DNA from: MFD01213-c1 sp963704405
GTDB taxonomy: Bacteria; Planctomycetota; Phycisphaerae; Tepidisphaerales; Tepidisphaeraceae
Length of the DNA stretch: 64,000 nt
Assembly: GCA_963704405.1 (NCBI GenBank)
Contig: OY969903.1
Location: forward strand, 4,464,001 to 4,528,000
Reading direction: 5' to 3'
The notes beneath the pieces are model-generated. The model was not told the origin of the DNA and made no database searches. It saw only the letters and a program-made list of their open reading frames with translations. Shown piece after piece: positions 17,178-26,623 of the stretch (the first letter of the stretch is position 1; the number at the start of each line of letters is the position of its first letter). Made by a program: the position numbers and the translations under genes.

Positions 17178-18647
17178 TCAATCACACAGATTCAGTTCAA
17201 ACCCAAAACAACTTCCCTTGCCGACGCTGCTTTCCACGAACATGCGTCCCTTGTGGACGGTTTCGACAATGTGCTTGACCAGCGACAGGCCGAGCCCCGT
17301 GCCCTTGGCCATGTGGTTATTCGCCTCGGCCCTGTAAAACTTATCGAACACAAAGGGAAGGTCCTTAGGTGGAATCCCGACACCTGTATCACTAATGCGG
17401 GTGATCACTTTCTTCTTGGCCTCATCCACCATCGTTTCCACCGTAATGGTGCCCTTTTCAGGCGTGTATTTGACGGCGTTGCTCAGAAGATTCAGGACGG
17501 CCTGATAAAGCATGTCCTTGTCCGCCATGGTCTGATAAAAAATCGGTGTCAGTTTTTCGTCCAACTGGATCTGTTTCAGCTTGGCCTGCGGGGCGATGAC
17601 TTCCAGCGCGTCTTTCAGAATGACGGCCAGGCTTTGGGGGTGCTTGCTGATTTTCACCAGGCCCGATTCGATGCGCGAGATGTTGAGGATGTTGTCGATC
17701 AGCCGCGAGAGGCGGTTGGATTCATTCTGGATGACTTCATAAAACTCGCGGCGGGTGCGCTCATCATCAGCTTCCCCATCGATCAGCATCTCGACATAAG
17801 CCTTAATGCTCGCCAGCGGAGTACGCAATTCGTGGCTGACGCTGGAGACGAAATCATTCTTCATCTCCGCCACTTCTTTTTCGCGCGTCATGTCATGCAG
17901 GACTGCGACAACGCCGGCGTTGTGCTCACCGTGCTCAGGAAAAGGGCGGTCTTCCTGGGCGATCTGGTCGGCGACACAGGAAAGTGTGACCTTGAAAACA
18001 CGCTCGCCCAGAGGCGTACGGACCTGATGCTCGACAATCCGCCGGCCAGTGCGGCTGTTGCTTTGCCGCATGTCGCGGATCAATTCAATCATCTTCGGAT
18101 CACGCAGCACTTCATCCACCGGTGAGCGGCTGGCGCTTTCCAAATGAAAATCAAACGTGCGGGCGGCGGATTCATTGGCCAGCACGAGTTCGTCGAATGG
18201 ATCAGTAACCAGCACCGCGTCGGAAATGCTGTAAATGATCGCCTCGGCGTGTTGCCGCTCGGCAGTGGCGACTTTGAGCTGAATCTCCAATTCCTTCACC
18301 TGCAGCTTCGCGCGGGAAACCACATGCTCGGCTGCGTCGATCACTTCGTTGATCGCATCGGCAAGCTTGCTCAGATCAGGATGAAGCCGATCAACGCGGT
18401 TGATGCTGCCATCCGTAACGGAACCCTTAACCTGGCCGGTAAGTGAAACAACAGATCGGCGAACCGAAATCTGCCCGATCATGCCGGCGACACCGGCAAG
18501 GAAAAAGAGCGCGAGCGCCGCCAATTCATGAGATGAAAGATGCGCAGGGCTGCCTGATGACGAGGAAAACCCGGCACCAATGGAAAGCAGTCCGCATGAG
18601 AGCAGACCAATCACGAGCATGAGGATGAGAGTGCCGCGACGTAACAT
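17178..18647 (-). CDS. Membrane sensor histidine kinase
   Basis: 489 aa. Two N-terminal membrane spans (about 5-27 and 43-62) bracket a very short periplasmic loop. A linker/HAMP-like coiled region (65-125) and a PAS domain (125-245) follow. The HisKA box SSVSHELRTPLASIK has the phosphorylatable His near residue 263. The ATPase domain has NLLSNAVKYTPEKG (N box), DTGVGIPP (G1) and GTGLGLSLVKHI (G2). The small periplasmic part suggests sensing within the membrane or cytoplasm, as in WalK/PhoR-like kinases. The CheY gene about 100 bp downstream is the likely partner. Confidence 0.9.
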   Translation of the reverse strand: MLRRGTLILMLVIGLLSCGLLSIGAGFSSSSGSPAHLSSHELAALALFFLAGVAGMIGQISVRRSVVSLTGQVKGSVTDGSINRVDRLHPDLSKLADAINEVIDAAEHVVSRAKLQVKELEIQLKVATAERQHAEAIIYSISDAVLVTDPFDELVLANESAARTFDFHLESASRSPVDEVLRDPKMIELIRDMRQSNSRTGRRIVEHQVRTPLGERVFKVTLSCVADQIAQEDRPFPEHGEHNAGVVAVLHDMTREKEVAEMKNDFVSSVSHELRTPLASIKAYVEMLIDGEADDERTRREFYEVIQNESNRLSRLIDNILNISRIESGLVKISKHPQSLAVILKDALEVIAPQAKLKQIQLDEKLTPIFYQTMADKDMLYQAVLNLLSNAVKYTPEKGTITVETMVDEAKKKVITRISDTGVGIPPKDLPFVFDKFYRAEANNHMAKGTGLGLSLVKHIVETVHKGRMFVESSVGKGSCFGFELNLCD

Positions 18648-18651
18648 GGGA

Positions 18652-18720
18652 CGTAATCCGTAATTCGTATGATGGCCTGCGGATCGCGTTTCCGGTTACG
18701 CGTTACGGATTACGCATTTC
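18652..18720. repeat. Intergenic words related to 221-251
   Basis: The gap between the TPR gene and the kinase contains CGTAATCCGTAATTCGTA and TTACGCGTTACGGATTACGC, forming an imperfect inverted pair around GGCCTGCGGATCGCG. Same word family as at 221-251. No gene or terminator T-run is seen. Confidence 0.4.
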
Positions 18721-18732
18721 CGAAACCCCGCC

Positions 18733-19944
18733 TCACTCCTTCAGATCCACCGACGCCATCAATCGGCTCGCCAATTCATCGTTCGGCTTGATCTTCAACG
18801 CCTTCGCGTAGCATTGGATCGCTTCATCTGACTTGCCCAGTTTGTCCAGCACGAATCCCTGCATCGCCAGGCTGACCGTATCGTTCGCATCAAGCTGGCT
18901 GGCCATGCGGAAGGCGGCAAGGGCTTGCGGGAACTTTTGCTGGCGGACGCGGATGTATCCCATCAGGCAATGGGCATCGGCATTGGCGGGGTCGATCGAA
19001 AGCGCCTTGCGAACGGCCAATTCTGCCCGGGGTGCGTCGCCAATCTGGCTGGCGATGCGAGCCAGCCCCAGCCAGTAACCGGTGCAATTGGGATCGAGCT
19101 GGGCGGCAGTTTCCAGGCTGTCGCGGCCATCGCGAAGATGTCCCAGCGCGGTCTGGCATTCGCCGAGCGCGCCGTAGATGTCAGCGCGTTTAGTGAAGCC
19201 GTCGTCCTTCAGCAGCCGCGTGAAGATCTCGGACGCTTCGTTGTATTGTTTGGCGTAAAAGAGCGCAAAACCGAGGTGCTCGCGGATGGTCTGGTCATCG
19301 GTCGCGAGTATGCTAGCCTCACGAAGCATGTCGGCGCCATCGGTGTATTTGCCCTGCTCGACGAGCAACTGACCAACCGCATCGCGGATGGCAGCGCTGT
19401 GTTCAAAGTAAACGACTTTGGCTTTGAGCAGATCGAGCGCTTCCTGCTCCTTATGCATTGCCACGAGCATTTCGGATTTAGCCATCAGATATGAAAGCTC
19501 TTCGGGATTCTTGCGAACCGCGGCGTCGTAAGCTTCCATCGCCTGCTGCGGTTGCTGCCAGCGCTCGAGGATGACGCCGGTGAGATAGTCCGTTTCGGCG
19601 GTCCTGGGATCGAGCTTCTTCGCCTGTTCAAGATGGGCTGCGGCAATCTCCAGTTTGCCCTGCTCGATACTGAGCTTGGCAGCAAGGATGTGCAGATTGG
19701 CGTTATCCGGCGAAAGGCGAAGCGCCTCCTCCAATGTGGCCTGGCATTTGTCGAAGTTGCCGTTTTGATATTGATCGAGCGCGAGACTGCCAAGCACACC
19801 GGAGCGGGCATCGTTCCACTGCTTGGTCGCGACTTCCTTCTGGCTTTTCTGCGGCTTGGAACCGGCGCATCCGGGGGCAGCCGAGATAGCAGCGGCTCCG
19901 AGCAACACGGCGGCAATGACTTTTTTTGACTTCAGCAAACGCAT
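18733..19944 (-). CDS. TPR-repeat lipoprotein, PilF/PilW-like
   Basis: 403 aa. A signal sequence ending ISAAPGCAGS gives a lipobox with Cys26, so the mature protein is a lipoprotein. The remainder is at least eight tetratricopeptide repeats (for example GNFDKCQATLEEALRLSPDN, and GKSDEAIQCYAKALKIKPND at the end). Such lipoproteins act as pilotins that help the pilus secretin assemble in the outer membrane. The gene follows the secretin directly in the same direction, which supports that role, but a general TPR scaffold is possible. Confidence 0.8.
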   Translation of the reverse strand: MRLLKSKKVIAAVLLGAAAISAAPGCAGSKPQKSQKEVATKQWNDARSGVLGSLALDQYQNGNFDKCQATLEEALRLSPDNANLHILAAKLSIEQGKLEIAAAHLEQAKKLDPRTAETDYLTGVILERWQQPQQAMEAYDAAVRKNPEELSYLMAKSEMLVAMHKEQEALDLLKAKVVYFEHSAAIRDAVGQLLVEQGKYTDGADMLREASILATDDQTIREHLGFALFYAKQYNEASEIFTRLLKDDGFTKRADIYGALGECQTALGHLRDGRDSLETAAQLDPNCTGYWLGLARIASQIGDAPRAELAVRKALSIDPANADAHCLMGYIRVRQQKFPQALAAFRMASQLDANDTVSLAMQGFVLDKLGKSDEAIQCYAKALKIKPNDELASRLMASVDLKE

Positions 19945-19984
19945 ATGGACTCCGGTTCTACAGGCGCGGAAATTCGGGAATGCG

Positions 19985-20016
19985 GGCTGCGGTTCATCGA
20001 GGGATGAACCGCAGCC
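19985..20016. terminator. Perfect 14-bp hairpin between the secretin and TPR genes
   Basis: GGCTGCGGTTCATC (19985-19998) pairs perfectly with GATGAACCGCAGCC (20003-20016) around a 4-nt loop. It starts 13 bp past the secretin stop. There is no T-run on either strand, so an attenuating or mRNA-stabilising processing stem is as likely as a terminator. Confidence 0.45.
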
Positions 20017-20028
20017 GCGATATTGGGT

Positions 20029-22668
20029 TTACTTCGCATCCGCGTCATCAGCCGGCAGAGCGGTGACAGTGCCGGCCGGTTGGGTGGGATGCGTGGTGGG
20101 ATTGGACATTTTGTTTGCTTGAGGCTGATCGCCGGCGTAGGTGGCGAGATTGTCCGCCGCGCTGGCCAGCTTGTTGGCGGCGTCGGCCAGGTAGCGGGCC
20201 GCGCTGCTCAGGGCATTTCCCTTTTCGTCAGCGCTTCTGCCTGGGGCGCCAGTGTCGGTTGATACTGCAACAACTGGCGCGGATGAGTCGTTCAGGTTTT
20301 CCGCGACAGGCGGTGTCGCGGGGGAACTATTCATGGGAGAGAGTTCAGTAACTTGATCGGCTGATTCCACATCTGCCGACTGATCGGGCTGCGTGCCTGG
20401 AGCGGATTCAGAATCCGCCAGCGATGGCTGAGTTGCCGGGCTTGCAGCCTGCATATTCGGCTGTGTCGTCGAATCGGCGGCTTGCAGGACAGGCTGCGTC
20501 GCCGGCGCGTCAGCAATGGGCTGCGTCGCAGGCTGAGTGGCGGGCAAGCCATCAGCAACCACAGGCATGACAGGCGCGGGTTGCGTTGTTGGTTCATCCA
20601 GAACGTTGTCGCTGCTGCGGCGCGGAGACCTGCCCGTGATGTCCGAGACGGCCGGCTGCGTCGCGGGGCTTGCGCCGATGTCGGAGAGGATCGCACGCGA
20701 TACAAAATTGTGCATCGTGCTGTTATCCACCGACGTAACGTGGCGGCCGCTGATCTGCTCTTTCAACTCGATCGCTTCGAGGAATGTCGGATTCAGATTT
20801 GTCGCGACGTTCAGGTGCCACATCGCGAGATTCTTGTTTGGCGAGGCAGAATTAAGTTCTCGCTGGGCGTTCTGATAGGCGGTTTCCGCCAGTCGCTCGC
20901 GGCCGAAAAACATCATCCCCCGGCGAACGCCGACGCGGTATTCATCAGCCTTTTTCAGTTCCGCTTCGGAAAGCTCACTGTACGCCGACTCATCATTAAT
21001 GATATGCGGCGTGAGCAGGATGATGACTTCCTGACGCGTCGTGCTGTCCTGCTGCTGGCGGAAGAGCGCGCCCAGGAACGGAATGCTGCCAAGCCCCGGA
21101 ACCTGCCCGCGGCTGGTGGACGATGTTTCACGGAAAAGACCGCCGATCACGACGGTATGACCGTCTTTGACCATGACATTTGTCGTCACATCGGTCGTCT
21201 GCTTCTGCGGAACACCCGTGGTGCTCAGCGTACCGCTGGAATCTTCGGGGTGGATCTCCATGCGGACGAAGCCGTCATCGCTGATGTACGGACGGAAGCT
21301 GAGGGTGATGCCCGTATCCAGGAACTGGACGGTTTGCGTTGAGGTGGTCTGCGTAACAGTGGTGGTTTGATAGCCGAGCGAACTGCCGACATGCACATTG
21401 GCGGCTTGCTTATCGAGCGCGAGCACCTTGGGATTGGCCAGGATGGTGGTGTTGGTGACGGATTCCAATGCATTGATGAACACGCTGAGATTCTTGTGAA
21501 CCACACCAACCTGAAGCCCCCCGCCGCCGCTCTGGAAACCGGCAAATCCTTTGTTGAGGATGGGGCCGGCGCTGGTTGATGTGCCGGTGCCGCCGGTCGT
21601 TCCACCGCTGCCTCCGCTGCTGGAACTGGAAGAGGCGCTGGGCGTATTGATGACGTTGGGGCTGAGGACGCCGCTGACTCCGTTGCCGCTGCCAAGCAGC
21701 GACGAGAAATCGACACCGCCCAGGAACGAAAGGTTCACACCCAACTGGTTGTTGTCATCCAATTCGGCCTGAAGGATCGTCGCTTCGATCAGCACCTGGC
21801 GTGGCCGGCGGTCGATTTCCTTGATGAGCCCGCGGACCTTATCGAGATTTTCGGAGTAGTCGGTGACAACAAGAATGTCGTTGCCGGCGTAAGAGTTTCC
21901 ACCAGTATCGCCGGTACCGCCGCCGCTGCTCGATCCACCTGCCCCACCGCTGGTGGTGATTCCTTTGCCGGCGTCTTTGGTCATCGCGGTCTGGCCTTCG
22001 GCGCTGAGGACCGGTTTGATCATCGCGGCCGCATCGGCGACCGGGATGTAATAGAGACGGAAAAGCTGCGTATTGAGCTGGCGGTTCTGCTTCTCCAGAT
22101 CGATCAGTTCCTTGGTCGTATAGACGTAGATGAAGTTGCCTTTTTCGCGGTAGGCGTAGCCATTGGTATGAAGGATCGCGTCAAGGGCTTCGCGAACGGT
22201 GACGTTGTACAGGTTTGCGGTGATGGTCCCGGTGACTTCCTTGCTGGCCACGATGTTCTTCTGCGATTGCAGCGACAGCATCCGCAGCACTTCAAGCAGA
22301 TTGGCGTCGTTGACATGAATTTCGACCGTGCCGGCGTCGCTCATGCTGACCTGCGAAGAGGTGACGCTTTGACCGGCGGATGGAGCGCCGCCAGTCGTGT
22401 TCTCGCTGAGGGGAACAACGGATGGATTGGTGGTTGGAGTTGCGGCGAGGGGTGTGCCGGCTGCATCTGAGGCGGTGTCCGAAGCAGCCGCGGGCGTTGC
22501 AGGCGTGGGTGAAGAGACAGCAAACGGATCGACGACGGTCGAGTTGTCTTTAGTTGCCCGCTCCCCCACCGTTGCCGCAGTTGCCGCAAGTAGCGGGTTC
22601 GCCTGACCGGAATAAACGGCCAGTGAAGCAGTAAAAAAAAGACCCGCGATTCCGGTCAACTTCCGCAT
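20029..22668 (-). CDS. pilQ: Type IV pilus / type II secretion secretin (PilQ/GspD) with long Thr-Gln-Pro-rich tail
   Basis: About 879 aa. ATG 22668 (MRKLTGIAGLFFTASLAV) is preferred because AAGAGG precedes it by 6 nt; it opens a signal peptide. A Thr/Pro/Ala-rich linker leads to a secretin/TonB short domain (VEIHVNDANLLEVLRMLSLQ, about 120-190) and an N1-type domain (RLYYIPVADAAAMIKPVL). The secretin beta-barrel carries DVTTNVMVKDGHTVVIGGLF and VPGLGSIPFLGALFR. After the barrel come about 300 residues outside the usual family, including roughly nine copies of (P)ATQP or TTQP. The protein forms the outer-membrane pore of the pilus. It is last in the pilM-N-O-P-Q order. Confidence 0.92.
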   Translation of the reverse strand: MRKLTGIAGLFFTASLAVYSGQANPLLAATAATVGERATKDNSTVVDPFAVSSPTPATPAAASDTASDAAGTPLAATPTTNPSVVPLSENTTGGAPSAGQSVTSSQVSMSDAGTVEIHVNDANLLEVLRMLSLQSQKNIVASKEVTGTITANLYNVTVREALDAILHTNGYAYREKGNFIYVYTTKELIDLEKQNRQLNTQLFRLYYIPVADAAAMIKPVLSAEGQTAMTKDAGKGITTSGGAGGSSSGGGTGDTGGNSYAGNDILVVTDYSENLDKVRGLIKEIDRRPRQVLIEATILQAELDDNNQLGVNLSFLGGVDFSSLLGSGNGVSGVLSPNVINTPSASSSSSSGGSGGTTGGTGTSTSAGPILNKGFAGFQSGGGGLQVGVVHKNLSVFINALESVTNTTILANPKVLALDKQAANVHVGSSLGYQTTTVTQTTSTQTVQFLDTGITLSFRPYISDDGFVRMEIHPEDSSGTLSTTGVPQKQTTDVTTNVMVKDGHTVVIGGLFRETSSTSRGQVPGLGSIPFLGALFRQQQDSTTRQEVIILLTPHIINDESAYSELSEAELKKADEYRVGVRRGMMFFGRERLAETAYQNAQRELNSASPNKNLAMWHLNVATNLNPTFLEAIELKEQISGRHVTSVDNSTMHNFVSRAILSDIGASPATQPAVSDITGRSPRRSSDNVLDEPTTQPAPVMPVVADGLPATQPATQPIADAPATQPVLQAADSTTQPNMQAASPATQPSLADSESAPGTQPDQSADVESADQVTELSPMNSSPATPPVAENLNDSSAPVVAVSTDTGAPGRSADEKGNALSSAARYLADAANKLASAADNLATYAGDQPQANKMSNPTTHPTQPAGTVTALPADDADAK

Positions 22669-22700
22669 AACGAACCTCTTGTCGGAGCTGGGCATCGTCG

Positions 22701-23369
22701 CTAATGAAGCGGAACCTCGAGCCTGATGCCCTCACGCTCGACAACGATCCGCTGCGGCTCAATCGTGAGCACGCGGAACGACGCGACAATGCTGCCTTCC
22801 TGAACTTCCACACCGTTGACGAGCGCCTTTGGCGAAGCGCCCATCGTGGTCTTTTCGAGCCGCAGCCTCGCGGCCTGCCTTTGCAGGATCTCGACGCGGT
22901 TCTGCTGCTCCTTCCTGTGATCGGCTTGAGACGACAGCGACTTTGCCACTTCGTCCCAAAACACTTGATCTTCCCCGGAATGTGAATCAGCGCCGCCTAT
23001 GACGGATTGCCGCGGATAAGCATCAAGGTTGATGGCAAATAAATTCCGCCCTGGCGCTCGTTTAGGCTCGTTCAGCCACTGCATTAGCGCCGGTGCGGCT
23101 TGTTCCTGCGGCGGTGTGACCGGCATCACCGTCAACTTTGTTTCTGCATTACCGGACGCAAAAGTTTTTGACATTGATGCACTGGCGGTGGATGGACCAT
23201 GAAATACAAAATGAATCGACAGCCCGAGCATCACTACGCTGACAGAGGCGATCAGCGTCATCTTCCGCGGGTCGCGGTGATAGATCTGCAACATCGGCTC
23301 ATACCAGGGCCCAGGCGGGGCCGGTGTCTCAGAAGTTGTTAAAGATGATTGCGCTGCCACGATCATCAA
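22701..23369 (-). CDS. PilP/GspC-like inner-membrane pilus assembly protein
   Basis: 222 aa. One membrane span near residues 38-56 (MTLIASVSVVMLGLSIHFVF) follows a cytoplasmic N-terminus. The C-terminus (VNGVEVQEGSIVASFRVLTI then VVEREGIRLEVPLH) resembles the small beta domain of PilP and GspC, which contacts the secretin. Sequence similarity is weak, so the name rests mostly on position between pilO and pilQ. It overlaps pilO by 4 bp (ATGA). Confidence 0.6.
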   Translation of the reverse strand: MMIVAAQSSLTTSETPAPPGPWYEPMLQIYHRDPRKMTLIASVSVVMLGLSIHFVFHGPSTASASMSKTFASGNAETKLTVMPVTPPQEQAAPALMQWLNEPKRAPGRNLFAINLDAYPRQSVIGGADSHSGEDQVFWDEVAKSLSSQADHRKEQQNRVEILQRQAARLRLEKTTMGASPKALVNGVEVQEGSIVASFRVLTIEPQRIVVEREGIRLEVPLH

Positions 23370-23971
23370 TCCTCTGTGAAGTAGATGTTCATGGTGAGCT
23401 GAACGTCGACCTGGCCTTCGGCGCCGTCGGTCGAGCGGACGTCCAGCTTTCGAATGCGCATAAGCCGCTGCATGTCTTCGGCCTGGCGGAGGAAGTTAAA
23501 CACGCCTGGGAAATTTCCTTCGAAAGTGAAATGCACGGGCAATTCCGCGAATTCATCGGTCCGCCGCGGTTTGACTTCGGGCCGCCAGTTCAATTTCTGG
23601 ATGGACGCATGGTGGCCCATTTCGGTGATGTTGCCGATGAACTGAGCTAGGTCACGCTGGCGGGGAAGCTTCTGGTCGAATCGTTCCACGCTCTGTCGCA
23701 AATGATCGATTTCCTGCTCGACGGCGGGAATCGTGGCGATTCGCTCGGCGTTTGCCTGAAGCGCACGTTGCTGGGCGGCGGCTCGCGCTTCGATTGCGGC
23801 CAGGCGCTGAGCCGGAGGACGGATGCCGACAACATATAACGCAACGGCGATCACGATCAGCGCCGCAAGCAATCCGCACTGCGCCCGGGCGCACCAGCCG
23901 AGTTCACCCTTAAGATCGCGGGCGCCGCGCTTCGCGGTGATGACCTGTGGGGCAGGGGTTGCCGATGTCAT
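23366..23971 (-). CDS. pilO: Type IV pilus inner-membrane protein PilO
   Basis: 201 aa. A single span near residues 33-50 (GLLAALIVIAVALYVVGI) is followed by a coiled coil and the PilO ferredoxin-like domain. This has LPRQRDLAQFIGNITEMG and LPVHFTFEGNFPGVFNFLRQ. PilO pairs with PilN in the inner-membrane alignment complex between PilM and PilP. It overlaps both neighbours by 4 bp, so it is translationally coupled. Confidence 0.85.
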   Translation of the reverse strand: MTSATPAPQVITAKRGARDLKGELGWCARAQCGLLAALIVIAVALYVVGIRPPAQRLAAIEARAAAQQRALQANAERIATIPAVEQEIDHLRQSVERFDQKLPRQRDLAQFIGNITEMGHHASIQKLNWRPEVKPRRTDEFAELPVHFTFEGNFPGVFNFLRQAEDMQRLMRIRKLDVRSTDGAEGQVDVQLTMNIYFTED

Positions 23972-24579
23972 GGCTTGTCCTCCACCGGTGCGTTGATATT
24001 GACGCCGAAGGTCAATTCAAATTCCCGCATCGATCGCCCGTCGCCGATTCGATCCCGCGAGTAGGTCATGGCCAGATCATCGAGAAACTTGACCTTTCCA
24101 AGTTCAGTCAGCAGCGTCGCCACCTGCACATCTGAAGGTGCAACACCTTGCAGCCGCACCATCAGCCGGCGATCCATCGGAAGCAATGCCTGCCCTGCGC
24201 CGCCTGCGGGCTGTTCCTGTGTCTCCAGGGCCAATTCGGTCAATGAAGTTTCGGGCGGCATGGCGTCTTCAATGGAAGTGAGCAGCCGGGTTGGATCGAC
24301 CTTTAGACCAAGTTCAGAAATCACCCGCGCCTGCCGGCGCAACTGCCGCTGGTATTCAAGCAGTGCATCGAGCCTGGCGAGTTGCTGATTGGATTGCTTG
24401 AGTTGGTCGGCGTATTGCGTCGTCGTATTGGCCTGATGCCGCGCATCGAGCCGCTTGGCGACGGTCACGCTCACCAGCGCGAGGACGACTGCGACGGTTG
24501 CCAGCGCCTGCAATTTCAGCGCCTGCCTGCGATGGCGCAGCTTCGGATACCAGTTCGGGAGGAATTCCACGTCACGCAT
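23968..24579 (-). CDS. pilN: Type IV pilus inner-membrane protein PilN
   Basis: 203 aa. The short cytoplasmic N-terminus begins MRDVEFLPNWYPK, the degenerate form of the PilM-binding INLLP motif. One span (about 24-42) is followed by a periplasmic coiled coil and a C-terminal alpha-beta domain. PilN anchors cytoplasmic PilM to PilO. Its start overlaps the pilM stop by 8 bp and its stop overlaps pilO by 4 bp. Confidence 0.85.
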   Translation of the reverse strand: MRDVEFLPNWYPKLRHRRQALKLQALATVAVVLALVSVTVAKRLDARHQANTTTQYADQLKQSNQQLARLDALLEYQRQLRRQARVISELGLKVDPTRLLTSIEDAMPPETSLTELALETQEQPAGGAGQALLPMDRRLMVRLQGVAPSDVQVATLLTELGKVKFLDDLAMTYSRDRIGDGRSMREFELTFGVNINAPVEDKP

Positions 24580-25901
24580 GGGCCACCTCCGTCGCTGTTT
24601 CGATCGGGGCCTGCGAAATTGCAGTTGAGTCGGTGAGGCCGGCGGTTACTGCGGTTGATTCGTTTACTGGGGTTGATTCGTTCGTACTTTCGGCAATTCG
24701 GCGAATAGCCCGATTCTGATCGACCACCTTCACGCCCGGCGTCGGGGGTTTCATCAGGCGCGGCTTGCCATCCCGCGGCGAGAAATATCCCTCGACAAAA
24801 CGCAGGCTAAGACCCATCGCCACCGCCCATTGCGACATCGTTCCCTGCCGCTCGCTGGCCCGCATGGCCGACGTATCGACACTGAAAAGCGGGCGCGCCG
24901 GTTCGACTGGAATGGAAAGGATGGATTTGAAGATGGCATGAAGCTGCGGGTCCGCCGCCTCACCACCGGCGATCCGCACGCGCACCGGCCGGTGGCCACG
25001 AAAGGTGACGGAGTAATATCGCAAACACATCGCCAGTTCCCGCCCGAGTTCCTCGGCGACACCGCGCGTTGCATCAAACACGGCCTGCCGGACCGGATCG
25101 CGACGGGCAGCCACCCCCGCTTCCAGCAATCGCTGTCGCAGGGCCTTGGCTTCTTCGATGGTAATGCCCAGCTTGCGGCTGACGGCGTCCAGCAGATGGA
25201 GCCCGCCAATATCCACCGGCTTATAAAAACTGATATCCCGCCCTTTGCCGATGATCACCTGCGTCTGACGAGCCCCGATATCCACCAGCACCTGCACTTC
25301 CTGCTGATCATCATTGCGGCGGATGAATTTCTCGAACGTTCGGAACAACGCGGTGATTTCAGTATCCAGCGAGACAACTTGTACGCCGCTCTGATGCAAT
25401 TGCTGCACATATTCGTCCACATCAGTGTTCTTCGACGCCAGGACAATCACTTCCTGCGCGTGTCAGCCCCCTGCCGCACCTCGCCGGCGGGCAGGAATTG
25501 AATTTGTGCGTCGGCGGTATCAAAAGCGAAAAGTGTCTCCAATTCATTGTGAACCGCCGCCGCCAGGTCCTCCGCGGGCATCCGCGGGAGCCGCAGGTTC
25601 TTTACATGCACCAGATCTCGCGGCAACGCGGCGACAACCTGATTCCCGGCAAACGGCTGTTGCGCGAACATGCGGCGAATGGTCTGTGCCGCCAATACTG
25701 CTCGTTTTTCGGGATTTTTTCGTGCCTCTTCAGGCAGCAGATGTTTCGCCGCCGCGACAACCCGCAGCGAGCGCCCTGCCGCGCCCCGGACCCGGTTGAA
25801 GGCGCACCCTCGGTGATGACCTCCAACTGCAGCATCTTGATGCTGTCCAGCCCGAGGTCCAAACCAACCGGCAGGATATGGGAGCGATTCAAGCGAAGCA
25901 T
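24572..25901 (-). CDS. pilM: Type IV pilus assembly protein PilM (actin-like ATPase), two frame breaks
   Basis: About 443 aa after repair. The start ATG 25901 gives MLRLNRSHILPVGLDLGLDS, with VGLDLGLDSIKMLQLE as the actin-family phosphate 1 strand. The body has VVAALPRDLVHVKNLRLP and VLVDIGARQTQVIIGKG (second phosphate loop). Two one-base losses break it: near 25774-25786 (QG joins RSLRVVAAAKH) and near 25456-25462 (DTR joins QEVIVLASKN). PilM binds PilN and ATP under the inner membrane. The C-terminal 45 residues are Thr/Ser/Glu-rich repeats of ESTNESTPVNEST, unusual for the family. First of the coupled pilM-N-O-P-Q genes. Confidence 0.85.
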
Positions 25902-25956
25902 GTCGGAATGACACTCGTTAAAAGTCGGCTCGTGATTCACTCATCACACACCGCCT

Positions 25957-26538
25957 TTACGGCAGCGTGATATTTCCGGTATCCGGTTCCACCGAAACTG
26001 TCATCGTCTGCGTGCCGCACTGCATCGTGATCGATGCCGTTGCGGTGATGGCAACGGGTGTTCCGGCAGGCGCGCATGCCAGCGGCTGCCCGAGTTCGTT
26101 AAATGCCAGGACCGTATTCGCCACCACGCCGAAGTTTAATGAGGCGACGATGATTGAGCCCAGTTGGCTCGCCGAGCCGCTTCCAGGCGTCACGGTGTAT
26201 GGCTTCTGCGTAAGCGGATTGGTGATCGGTGTAACGAATGGCTGCGCATCGTAAATGGTGTATCCACCGTTGGTGCCTGAGCTGGCGACGGTGAAGCTCA
26301 CAAACTGCGTTGTCTGTGTCGAGATTGCGCGGTTCTGTGCGTACAGCAGGTCCGCCACCATCACCCGCGCCGCCGATGCAAGCTTTAGATCATCCCGGCT
26401 GGCCGCCTGCGGAAGCAGCAGCACATACATGCCGGCCATGATGATGACGACCGCCATGATCTCAATTAAAGTGAACCCGCGGCGGCCACCCACGAGCCGC
26501 CGGGGAACACCCAATATTTCAATATGTTGTGCGAGCAT
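25957..26538 (-). CDS. GspH/FimT-like pseudopilin
   Basis: 193 aa. The prepilin motif RRGFTLIEIMAVVIIMAGMY has Gly before the cleavage site and Glu at mature position 5. A hydrophobic helix and a beta-rich C-terminal domain rich in Thr/Gly follow, as in minor pseudopilins of the GspH type. ATG 26538 is preceded by TTGGAG at 6 nt; a longer frame upstream overlaps the next gene and is unlikely. Probably a minor component that primes pilus or pseudopilus assembly. Confidence 0.85.
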   Translation of the reverse strand: MLAQHIEILGVPRRLVGGRRGFTLIEIMAVVIIMAGMYVLLLPQAASRDDLKLASAARVMVADLLYAQNRAISTQTTQFVSFTVASSGTNGGYTIYDAQPFVTPITNPLTQKPYTVTPGSGSASQLGSIIVASLNFGVVANTVLAFNELGQPLACAPAGTPVAITATASITMQCGTQTMTVSVEPDTGNITLP

Positions 26539-26623
26539 GACCGACTCCAATCGCAGGCGATTGCCCGCTGTCTGTCCGCTCACCTTCCGTTGTTTGCACC
26601 GGCGCAATCGAGCGGTGCAAACG

